This document shows, piece by piece, positions 12,213 to 23,609 of a stretch of DNA of 64,000 bases (within the stretch, counting starts at the first letter, position 1; each line of letters starts with the position of its first letter). The translations under genes were made by a program, and so were the position numbers. Origin of the DNA: Lepidodermella squamata (lineage: Eukaryota; Gastrotricha); contig JBLDXI010000042.1 of assembly GCA_047495785.1 (NCBI GenBank), forward strand, positions 1,922,001 through 1,986,000, written 5' to 3'. Under the pieces are notes generated by a model. That model was not told where the DNA came from. It did not search any database and saw only the letters and a program-made list of their open reading frames with translations.

Positions 12213-13396
12213 TTGATTCCTTGGAATTATTAGACAGCTGAGGACCTGCTTTACAGGATAGAACAGGAGCGGGAATTTTCTTGGTATTAATTTCGCATAA
12301 ATTCATTGGTTGAAATTGGTTGTTGTTGGTGTTTGGAACTTTCTGTGCGAGCGACCACAATGAACAGACACGACGCGTTCTGTCTGCAAGGCATTGTCCA
12401 TTTCCATTCGAGCAATGAATTTTGTACAAATTTCAGTGCGAGGGACAAGAATGAACAGACACGACGCGATCTGTCTGCGTGCAATGCATTTGTTTAATGT
12501 TCTGTGCTTGCGACATCAATCGTCCAATCAGAGAACGCATTTTTCCGGCTAAAAAATCTTAAACACAATGTCGTCAACGCGAGAAGTGAAATGACCATTA
12601 TAACCCAAACCGTGTGACATTAGTCCCCCGTGGACATAACTCCCCCGGTGGAGTATTGATTCCTTGGAATTATTAGACAGCTGAGGACCTGCTTTACAGG
12701 ATAGAACAGGAGCGGGAATTTTCTTGGTATTAATTTCGCATAAATTCATTGGTTGAAATTGGTTGTTGTTGGTGTTTGGAACTTTCTGTGCGAGCGACCA
12801 CAATGAACAGACACGACGCGATCTGTCTGCGTGCAAGGCATTGTCCACTTCCATTCGAGCAATGAATTTCGTACAAATTTCAGTGCGAGGGACAAGAATG
12901 AACAGACACGACGCGATCTGTCTGCGTGCAATGCATTTGTTTAATGTTCTGTGCTTGCGACATCAATCGTCCAATCAGAGAACGCATTTTTCCGGCTAAA
13001 AAATCTTAAACACAATGTCGTCAACGCGAGAAGTGAAATGACCATTATAACCCAAACCGTGTGACATTAGTCCCCCGTGGACATAACTCCCCCGGTGGAG
13101 TATTGATTCCTTGGAATTATTAGACAGCTGAGGACCTGCTTTACAGGATAGAACAGGAGCGGGAATTTTCTTGGTATTAATTTCGCATAAATTCATTGGT
13201 TGAAATTGGTTGTTGTTGGTGTTTGGAACTTTCTGTGCGAGCGACCACAATGAACAGACACGACGCGATCTGTCTGCGTGCAAGGCATTGTCCACTTCCA
13301 TTCGAGCAATGAATTTCGTACAAATTTCAGTGCGAGGGACAAGAATGAACAGACACGACGCGATCTGTCTGCGTGCAATGCATTTGTTTTATGTTA

Positions 13397-14248
13397 TGGT
13401 GCGTCCACAAACTAACTTCGGAGAGGGTGACTTCGGAGACCGAACTTGAAACTTCGGAACACTCAAGCGAAACTTCGGTGACGTTATCAGTGGCAATTTC
13501 CGCGCGCGCGCGGCATGAGTCGTCCGAAGTTTCTATTGTTTGCGGGCCGAAGATTTCGAGTGCGCGCGCATGAGTGCGAGCGCGCTCAAACTAGAGAAGG
13601 GGCCGCAGGGTAGACACAAATTTTTTTCAATTCCATTTGAATTCTCAAAATTCCTAAATAGTAAGACGCGAAATGCGACGACGATAACAAAAAGCTAAAT
13701 TTCGACGCGAAATTCACCATTTTTCAGAATAAATAAAAAATTAAATTGATTTTTTTTTCAACGCGCGCTATAAGCTTTTTTTAAAAGCACCCGATTATTT
13801 CTATACTGACATTTTTTTTGTGAAAGCAAGGATTTTACTGCGCGCGTTTCATATACTTGAAATTTACGTCATTTTCGTCATTTATAGTCAATAATACGAA
13901 TTAAAGATGCCACAGGAACAGTTAACTTATGTCGTCGCCCTACCTCGCGAGGTCAAGTGGCCGCTCGCGCGTGCGTACGTAGTAACTTCGGACACGCACA
14001 AAACTTCGGTTCGGAGGCGCTTCGGAGAGCAGTTGTGGGCCTCTCCGAACCGAAGTTTGCGCGCGTCCTTTGTCCAGTGCGTGCGCGCCGCCCATTGTTC
14101 TCACTTCGGGCGCGTAGTCCGAAGTGCGCGCGTTTGTGAACGAAAATCTCAAACTTCGGTCAGCGATTACGCAACTTCGGAGAGCGATTACGAAACTTCG
14201 GAGGCTAAAACTTCGGACGCGTCTCCGAAGCAGTTTGTGAACGTAACA
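13397..14248. mobile_element. 0.85-kb TIR DNA element with ACTTCGG subterminal repeats, TTA target duplication
   Basis: Interrupts a satellite unit at TTTTATG/TTATG. TTA(TG) occurs on both sides (13394-13398, 14249-14253). The ends are imperfect inverted repeats sharing CGT(C/T)CACAAACT and CTTCGGAG. The terminal ~200 bp on each side hold about a dozen ACTTCGG or CCGAAGT heptamers, the middle is AT-rich, and no transposase is present. A 3-bp TTA duplication suggests PIF/Harbinger, which duplicates TWA sites, but the exact boundary is ambiguous by two bases. The plus-strand open frame at 13907-14338 is a by-product of the GC-rich repeats. Confidence 0.75.
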
Positions 14249-14939
14249 TTATGTGCTTGCGACATCAATCGTCCAATCAGAGAACGCATTTTTCCGGCTA
14301 AAAAATCTCAAACACTATGTCGTCAACGCGAGAAGTGAAATGACCATTATAACCCAAACCGTGTGACATTAGTCCCCCGTGGACATAACTCCCCCGGTGG
14401 AGTATTGATTCCTTGGAATTATTAGTGAAATAGTGAAATAGAAGTGAAATGACCATTATAACCCAAACCGTGTGACATTAGTCCCCCGTGGACATAACTC
14501 CCCCGGTGGAGTATTGATTCCTTGGAATTATTAGACAGCTGAGGACCTGCTTTACAGGATAGAACAGGAGCGGGAATTTTCTTGGTATTAATTTCGCATA
14601 AATTCATTGGTTGAAATTGGTTGTTGTTGGTGTTTGGAACTTTCTGTGCGAGCGACCACAATGAACAGACACGACGCGTTCTGTCTGCAAGGCATTGTCC
14701 ATTTCCATTCGAGCAATGAATTTTGTACAAATTTCAGTGCGAGGGACAAGAATGAACAGACACGACGCGATCTGTCTGCGTGCAATGCATTTGTTTTATG
14801 TTCTGTGCTTGCGACATCAATCGTCCAATCAGAGAACGCATTTTTCCCGCTAAAAAATCTCAAACACAATGTCGTCAACGCGAGAAGTGAAATGACCATT
14901 ATAACCCAAACCGTGTGACATTAGTCCCCCGTGGACATA
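14249..14939. repeat. 443-bp satellite array, segment 4
   Basis: Continues the unit interrupted by the ACTTCGG element, then a 109-bp truncated unit (14405-14513) and most of one 443-bp unit, cut at GGACATA by the next TIR element. Confidence 0.95.
14405..14513. repeat. 109-bp truncated satellite unit
   Basis: Fourth copy of the same truncated variant. Confidence 0.85.
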
Positions 14940-17586
14940 CAGGGTGTTTCAGAACTTGCGCACTAGAATAACCTGCGGCAAATGGTTGCCTTGGTATCCA
15001 GAGTAAACGTGCGCGCGCTGCGCATACATTCCGCGCACATATGTTTATATTCATGCGTAGTATAAGGCGCGGCTAGCGCAAACGGTAATGCGTGTAATGC
15101 GTATATGCTATGTAGTTGGCGTTATACTTCCCATATGGCGTGCAAGCGGCATGAGCGCATTATAAAATGCGCAAAACGAACTCGTATATACCGTAACGCA
15201 GTAATGGAGATATCGCTAGGAAATAAGATGACCCGTTTGCAGCTGAAAACGGCCCAACTACGACGATTTTCGTGACATTTGACATGCCATTCCTTACGAA
15301 CCCTGTGGATAGACTTTTTGCGCGACCAACCAGCCTGGTAGACCAGCTCTTGGGCTTTCTAACGATATCAAGAAATCGAAAATTCATCCACGGGATCTCG
15401 GATGGGAGGGTCGCAAAGATGACCCGTTTACGGCTGAAAACGGCCCAACTACGACGATTTTCGTGACATTTGACATGCCATTCCTTACGAACCCTGTGGA
15501 TAGACTTTTTGCGCGACCAACCAGCCTGGTAGACCAGCTCTTGGGCTTTCTAACGATATCAAGAAATCGAAAATTCATCCACGGCATCTCGGATGGGAGG
15601 GTCGCAAAGATGACCCGTTTACGGCTGAAAACGGCCCAACTACGACGATTTTCGTGACATTTGACATGCCATTCCTTACGAACCCTGTGGATAGACTTTT
15701 TGCGCGACCAACCAGCCTGGTAGACCAGCTCTTGGGCTTTCTAACGATATCAAGAAATCGAAAATTCATCCACGGGATCTCGGATGGGAGGGTCGCAAAG
15801 ATGACCCGTTTACGGCTGAAAACGGCCCAACTACGACGATTTTCGTGACATTTGCCATGCCATTCCTTACGAACCCTGTGGATAGACTTTTTGCGCGACC
15901 AACCAGCCTGGTAGACCAGCTCTTGGGCTTTCTAACGATATCAAGAAATCGAAAATTCATCCACGGCATCTCGGATGGGAGGGTCGCAAAGATGACCCGT
16001 TTACGGCTGAAAACGGCCCAACTACGACGATTTTCGTGACATTTGACATGCCATTCCTTACGAACCCTGTGGATAGACTTTTTGCGCGACCAACCAGCCT
16101 GGTAGACCAGCTCTTGGGCTTTCTAACGATATCAAGAAATCGAAAATTCATCCACGGCATCTCGGATGGGAGGGTCGCAAAGATGACCCGTTTACGGCTG
16201 AAAACGGCCCAACTACGACGATTTTCGTGACATTTGACATGCCATTCCTTACGAACCCTGTGGATAGACTTTTTGCGCGACCAACCAGCCTGGTAGACCA
16301 GCTCTTGGGCTTTCTAACGATATCAAGAAATCGAAAATTCATCCACGGCATCTCGGATGGGAGGGTCGCAAAGATGACCCGTTTACGGCTGAAAACGGCC
16401 CAACTACGACGATTTTCGTGACATTTGACATGCCATTCCTTACGTACCCTGTGGATAGACTTTTTGCGCGACCAACCAGCCTGGTAGACCAGCTCTTGGG
16501 CTTTCTAACGATATCAAGAAATCGAAAATTCATCCACGGCATCTCGGATGGGAGGGTCGCAAAGATGACCCGTTTACGGCTGAAAACGGCCCAACTACGA
16601 CGATTTTCGTGACATTTGACATGCCATTCCTTACGAACCCTGTGGATAGACTTTTTGCGCGACCAACCAGCCTGGTAGACCAGCTCTTGGGCTTTCTAAC
16701 GATATCAAGAAATCGAAAATTCATCCACGGCATCTCGGATGGGAGGGTCGCAAAGATGACCCGTTTACGGCTGAAAACGGCCCAACTACGACGATTTTCG
16801 TGACATTTGACATGCCATTCCTTACGAACCCTGTGGATAGACTTTTTGCGCTAGATTTTTCACTATTTCTTGGGTTTTCAGAAGATTGCGATAATTCTAG
16901 CCAAGGATTCTTTGTTCTTTATCGTCAATCATTTTGCCCCAGATTGCATGGCAGTAAATTCGTAGACATTTCGAATAGTTATCCACGAAATTGAATTGCT
17001 GCGTTAGGTCGACGTAATGAACTGCAAACCTTGATTATTTGTCTTTGTTCGATGTAGAACATTTGCAAGTGGTTTAAACTACGTCATTTTTTATCAACTT
17101 GTGCAGTCGGGGCCTTGTATTCATGCAACGTGAAAGACATTTTGATGCAAAGGCAGGAGACTAATTAACCAACGATTTTTCGACAAATTCAACATCAGGT
17201 AAAATCAGAATTTTCTCAGAAATAATCAGTTTCTGAAATATCCAGCCACAGATATTGAGAAATTGTTTCTAAACCTCTCGCTTCAGAGTCCAATCAATCA
17301 GCATGTTTCAGGAAAACATGACATCATCCTCGAAATAAAAAAGATATTTAATGAAACTCGGCTCAAATTTATCGAGGCTCGAAAGTTTCCGCCAGAAAAT
17401 AACTACGGCAGTGCTATTATGTATGCTGTACATTTATGTATTACGCATATTTTATACGCAGACTACAGTAGTGTGCAGTACATCTATAGGTAAAATAGTA
17501 TACGCGTATAATTGTATAGGCGCATAAAAATGCGCGCGCATTTGCCGCATGCTATTCATATAGTGCGCGAGTTCTGAAACACCCTG
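14940..17586. mobile_element. 2.65-kb non-autonomous TIR DNA transposon with internal minisatellite
   Basis: The ends CAGGGTGTTTCAGAACT(T/C)GCGCACTA are inverted, with one mismatch in the first 26 bp. Similarity continues to TGCGGCAAATG about 50 bp in. TA flanks both sides (14938-14939, 17587-17588) within a satellite unit. The centre is a 191-bp tandem array and the right third is AT-rich. No transposase signature is visible. The first nine terminal bases equal those of the 3291-6860 element, and both duplicate TA. Confidence 0.88.
15225..16850. repeat. 191-bp tandem repeat, about 8.5 copies
   Basis: Units start at AAGATGACCCGTTT (15225, 15416, 15607, 15798, and so on every 191 bp). They are nearly identical, with scattered substitutions such as GTTTGCAG in the first unit, TTTGCCATG near 15853 and TTACGTACCC near 16440. 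The last unit breaks off at TTTTTGCG (16850). Each unit has a 64-residue frame on the plus strand and a 64-67-residue frame on the minus strand. Both are consequences of repetition. The copies are far more alike than the element's termini, so expansion or homogenisation is recent. Confidence 0.92.
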
Positions 17587-20500
17587 TAAGTCCCCCGGTG
17601 GAGTATTGATTCCTTGGAATTATTAGACAGCTGAGGACCTGCTTTACAGGATAGAACAGGAGCGGGAATTTTCTTGGTATTAATTTCGCATAAATTCATT
17701 GGTTGAAATTGGTTGTTGTTGGTGTTTGGAACTTTCTGTGCGAGCGACCACAATGAACAGACACGACGCGATCTGTCTGCGTGCAATGCATTTGTTTAAT
17801 GTTCTGTGCTTGCGACATCAATCGTCCAATCAGAGAACGCATTTTTCCGGCTAAAAAATCTTAAACACAATGTCGTCAACGCGAGAAGTGAAATGACCAT
17901 TATAACCCAAACCGTGTGACATTAGTCCCCCGTGGACATAACTCCCCCGGTGGAGTATTGATTCCTTGGAATTATTAGACAGCTGAGGACCTGCTTTACA
18001 GGATAGACCAGAAGCGGGAATTTTCTTGGTATTAATTTCGCATAAATTCATTGGTTGAAATTGGTTGTTGTTGGTGTTTGGAACTTTCTGTGCGAGCGAC
18101 CACAATGAACAGACACGACGCGTTCTATCTGCAAGGCATTGTCCATTTCCATTCGAGCAATGAATTTTGTACAAATTTCAGTGCGAGGGACAAGAATGAA
18201 CAGACACGACGCGATCTGTCTGCGTGCAATGCATTTGTTTAATGTTCTGTGCTTGCGACATCAATCGTCCAATCAGAGAACGCATTTTTCCGGCTAAAAA
18301 ATCTTAAACACAATGTCGTCAACGCGAGAAGTGAAATGACCATTATAACCCAAACCGTGTGACATTAGTCCCCCGTGGACATAACTCCCCCGGTGGAGTA
18401 TTGATTCCTTGGAATTATTAGACAGCTGAGGACCTGCTTTACAGGATAGACCAGAAGCGGGAATTTTCTTGGTATTAATTTCGCATAAATTCATTGGTTG
18501 AAATTGGTTGTTGTTGGTGTTTGGAACTTTCTGTGCGAGCGACCACAATGAACAGACACGACGCGTTCTATCTGCAAGGCATTGTCCATTTCCATTCGAG
18601 CAATGAATTTTGTACAAATTTCAGTGCGAGGGACAAGAATGAACAGACACGACGCGATCTGTCTGCGTGCAATGCATTTGTTTTATGTTCTGTGCTTGCG
18701 ACATCAATCGTCCAATCAGAGAACGCATTTTTCCCGCTAAAAAATCTCAAACACAATGTCGTCAACGCGAGAAGTGAAATGACCATTATAACCCAAACCG
18801 TGTGACATTAGTCCCCCGTGGACATAACTCCCCCGGTGGAGTATTGATTCCTTGGAATTATTAGACAGCTGAGGACCTGCTTTACAGGATAGACCAGAAG
18901 CGGGAATTTTCTTGGTATTAATTTCGCATAAATTCATTGGTTGAAATTGGTTGTTGTTGGTGTTTGGAACTTTCTGTGCGAGCGACCACAATGAACAGAC
19001 ACGACGCGTTCTGTCTGCAAGGCATTGTCGATTTCCATTCGAGCAATGAATTTTGTACAAAATTCAGTGCGAGGAACAAGAATGAACAGACACGACGCGA
19101 TCTGTCTGCGTGCAATGCATTTGTTTAATGTTCTGTGCTTGCGACATCAATCGTCCAATCAGAGAACGCATTTTTCCGGCTAAAAAATCTCAAACACAAT
19201 GTCGTCAACGCGAGAAGTGAAATGACCATTATAACCCAAACCGTGTGACATTAGTCCCCCGTGGACATAACTCCCCCGGTGGAGTATTGATTCCTTGGAA
19301 TTATTAGACAGCTGAGGACCTGCTTTACAGGATAGACCAGAAGCGGGAATTTTCTTGGTATTAATTTCGCATAAATTCATTGGTTGAAATTGGTTGTTGT
19401 TGGTGTTTGGAACTTTCTGTGCGAGCGACCACAATGAGCAGACACGACGCGTTCTGTCTGCAAGGCATTGTCGATTTCCATTCGAGCAATGAATTTTGTA
19501 CAAAATTCAGTGCGAGCGACCACAATGAACAGACACGACGCGATCTGTCTGCGTGCAATGCATTTGTTTAATGTTCTGTGCTTGCGACATCAATCGTCCA
19601 ATCAGAGAACGCATTTTTCCGGCTAAAAAATCTCAAACACAATGTCGTCAACGCTAGAAGTGAAATGACCATTATAACCCAAACCGTGTGACATTAGTCC
19701 CCCGTGGACATAACTCCCCCGGTGGAGTATTGATTCCTTGGAATTATTAGACAGCTGAGGACCTGCTTTACAGGATAGAACAGGAGCGGGAATTTTCTTG
19801 GTATTAATTTCGCATAAATTCATTGGTTGAAATTGGTTGTTGTTGGTGTTTGGAACTTTCTGTGCGAGCGACCACAATGAACAGACACGACGCGTTCTGT
19901 CTGCAAGGCATTGTCGATTTCCATTCGAGCAATGAATTTTGTACAAAATTCAGTGCGAGCGACCACAATGAACAGACACGACGCGATCTGTCTGCGTGCA
20001 ATGCATTTGTTTAATGTTCTGTGCTTGCGAGATCAATCGTCCAATCAGAGAACGCATTTTTCCGGCTAAAAAATCTCAAACACAATGTCGTCAACGCGAG
20101 AAGTGAAATGACCATTATAACCCAAACCGTGTGGCATTAGTCCCCCGTGGACATAACTCCCCCGGTGGAGTATTGATTCCTTGGAATTATTAGACAGCTG
20201 AGGACCTGCTTTACAGGATAGACCAGAAGCGGGAATTTTCTTGGTATTAATTTCGCATAAATTCATTGGTTGAAATTGGTTGTTGTTGGTGTGTGGAACT
20301 GTCTGTGCGAGCGACCACAATGAACAGACACGACGCGTTCTGTCTGCAAGGCATTGTCGATTTCCATTCGAGCAATGAATTTTGTACAAATTTCAGTGCG
20401 AGGAACAAGAATGAACAGACACGACGCGATCTGTCTGCGTGCAATGCATTTGTTTAATGTTCTGTGCTTGCGACATCAATCGTCCAATCAGAGAACGCAT

Positions 20501-23500
20501 TTTTCCGGCTAAAAAATCTCAAACACAATGTCGTCAACGCGAGAAGTGAAATGACCATTATAACCCAAACCGTGTGACATTAGTCCCCCGTGGACATAAC
20601 TCCCCCGGTGGAGTATTGATTCCTTGGAATTATTAGACAGCTGAGGACCTGCTTTACAGGATAGACCAGAAGCGGGAATTTTCTTGGTATTAATTTCGCA
20701 TAAATTCATTGGTTGAAATTGGTTGTTGTTGGTGTTTGGAACTTTCTGTGCGAGCGACCACAATGAACAGACACGACGCGTTCTGTCTGCAAGGCATTGT
20801 CGATTTCCATTCGAGCAATGAATTTTGTACAAATTTCAGTGCGAGGGACAAGAATGAACAGACACGACGCGATCTGTCTGCGTGCAATGCATTTGTTTAA
20901 TGTTCTGTGCTTGCGACATCAATCGTCCAATCAGAGAACGCATTTTTCCGGCTAAAAAATCTCAAACACAATGTCGTCAACGCAAGAAGTGAAATGACCA
21001 TTATAACCCAAACCGTGTGACATTAGTCCCCCGTGGACATAACTCCCCCGGTGGAGTATTGATTCCTTGGAATTATTAGACAGCTGAGGACCTGCTTTAC
21101 AGGATAGACCAGAAGCGGGAATTTTCTTGGTATTAATTTCGCATAAATTCATTGGTTGAAATTGGTTGTTGTTGGTGTGTGGAACTGTCTGTGCGAGCGA
21201 CCACAATGAACAGACACGACGCGTTCTGTCTGCAAGGCATTGTCGATTTCCATTCGAGCAATGAATTTTGTACAAAATTCAGTGCGAGCGACCACAATGA
21301 ACAGACACGACGCGATCTGTCTGCGTGCAATGCATTTGTTTAATGTTCTGTGCTTGCGACATCAATCGTCCAATCAGAGAACGCATTTTTCCGGCTAAAA
21401 AATCTCAAACACAATGTCGTCAACGCAAGAAGTGAAATGACCATTATAACCCAAACCGTGTGACATTAGTCCCCCGTGGACATAACTCCCCCGGTGGAGT
21501 ATTGATTCCTTGGAATTATTAGACAGCTGAGGACCTGCTTTACAGGATAGACCAGAAGCGGGAATTTTCTTGGTATTAATTTCGCATAAATTCATTGGTT
21601 GAAATTGGTTGTTGTTGGTGTTTGGAACTTTCTGTGCGAGCGACCACAATGAACAGACACGACGCGTTCTGTCTGCAAGGCATTGTCGATTTCCATTCGA
21701 GCAATGAATTTTGTACAAAATTCAGTGCGAGGGACAAGAATGAACAGACACGACGCGATCTGTCTGCGTGCAATGCATTTGTTTAATGTTCTGTGCTTGC
21801 GACATCAATCGTCCAATCAGAGAACGCATTTTTCCGGCTAAAAAATCTCAAACACAATGTCGTCAACGCGAGAAGTGAAATGACCATTATAACCCAAACC
21901 GTGTGACATTAGTCCCCCGTGGACATAACTCCCCCGGTGGAGTATTGATTCCTTGGAATTATTAGACAGCTGAGGACCTGCTTTACAGGATAGAACAGGA
22001 GCGGGAATTTTCTTGGTATTAATTTCGCATAAATTCATTGGTTGAAATTGGTTGTTGTTGGTGTTTGGAACTGTCTGTGCGAGCGACCACAATGAACAGA
22101 CACGACGCGTTCTGTCTGCAAGGCATTGTCGATTTCCATTCGAGCAATGAATTTTGTACAAATTTCAGTGCGAGGGACAAGAATGAACAGACACGACGCG
22201 ATCTGTCTGCGTGCAATGCATTTGTTTAATGTTCTGTGCTTGTGACATCAATCGTCCAATCAAAGAACGCATTTTTCCGGCTAAAAAATCTCAAACACAA
22301 TGTCGTCAACGCGAGAAGTGAAATGACCATTATAACCCAAACCGTGTGACATTAGTCCCCCGTGGACATAACTCCCCCGGTGGAGTATTGATTCCTTGGA
22401 ATTATTAGACAGCTGAGGACCTGCTTTACAGGATAGACCAGAAGCGGGAATTTTCTTGGTACTAATTTCGCATAAATTCATTGGTTGAAATTGGTTGTTG
22501 TTGGTGTGTGGAACTGTCTGTGCGAGCGACCACAATGAACAGACACGACGCGTTCTGTCTGCAAAGCATTGTCGATTTCCATTCGAGCAATGAATTTTGT
22601 ACAAATTTCAGTGCGAGGGACAAGAATGAACAGACACGACGCGATCTGTCTGCGTGCAATGCATTTGTTTAATGTTCTGTGCTTGCGACATCAATCGTCC
22701 AATCAGAGAACGCATTTTTCCGGCTAAAAAATCTCAAACACAATGTCGTCAACGCGAGAAGTGAAATGACCATTATAACCCAAACCGTGTGGCATTAGTC
22801 CCCCGTGGACATAACTCCCCCGGTGGAGTATTGATTCCTTGGAATTATTAGACAGCTGAGGACCTGCTTTACAGGATAGACCAGAAGCGGGAATTTTCTT
22901 GGTATTAATTTCGCATAAATTCATTGGTTGAAATTGGTTGTTGTTGGTGTTTGGAACTTTCTGTGCGAGCGACCACAATGAACAGACACGACGCGTTCTG
23001 TCTGCAAGGCATTGTCGATTTCCATTCGAGCAATGAATTTTGTACAAATTTCAGTGCGAGGGACAAGGATGAACAGACACGACGCGATCTGTCTGCGTGC
23101 AATGCATTTGTTTAATGTTCTGTGCTTGCGACATCAATCGTCCAATCAGAGAACGCATTTTTCCGGCTAAAAAATCTCAAACACAATGTCGTCAACGCGA
23201 GAAGTGAAATGACCATTATAACCCAAACCGTGTGACATTAGTCCCCCGTGGACATAACTCCCCCGGTGGAGTATTGATTCCTTGGAATTATTAGACAGCT
23301 GAGGACCTGCTTTACAGGATAGACCAGAAGCGGGAATTTTCTTGGTATTAATTTCGCATAAATTCATTGGTTGAAATTGGTTGTTGTTGGTGTTTGGAAC
23401 TTTCTGTGCGAGCGACCACAATGAACAGACACGACGCGTTCTGTCTGCAAGGCATTGTCGATTTCCATTCGAGCAATGAATTTTGTACAAATTTCAGTGC

Positions 23501-23609
23501 GAGGGACAAGAATGAACAGACACGACGCGATCTGTCTGCGTGCAATGCATTTGTTTAATGTTCTGTGCTTGCGACATCAATCGTCCAATCAGAGAACGCA
23601 TTTTTCCGG

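Larger units (their letters stand above)
8721..13396. repeat. 443-bp satellite array, segment 3
   Basis: About 11 units. Short 352-bp units start near 9060 and 10298, 109-bp truncated units sit at 11643 and 12104, and two 447-bp hybrid units start near 12549 and 12996 (the second is interrupted). Most copies here carry TCCATTTCC and CTTAAAC variants. Confidence 0.95.

Noticed and set aside
13907-14338. 143-residue frame in the ACTTCGG element
   Set aside because: Arg/Ser-rich translation of the CG-rich heptamer repeats, running on into satellite sequence.
15272-16994. Repeated 64-67-residue proteins in the 191-bp array
   Set aside because: Frames exist on both strands in every unit and simply reflect repetition. 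There is no motif.
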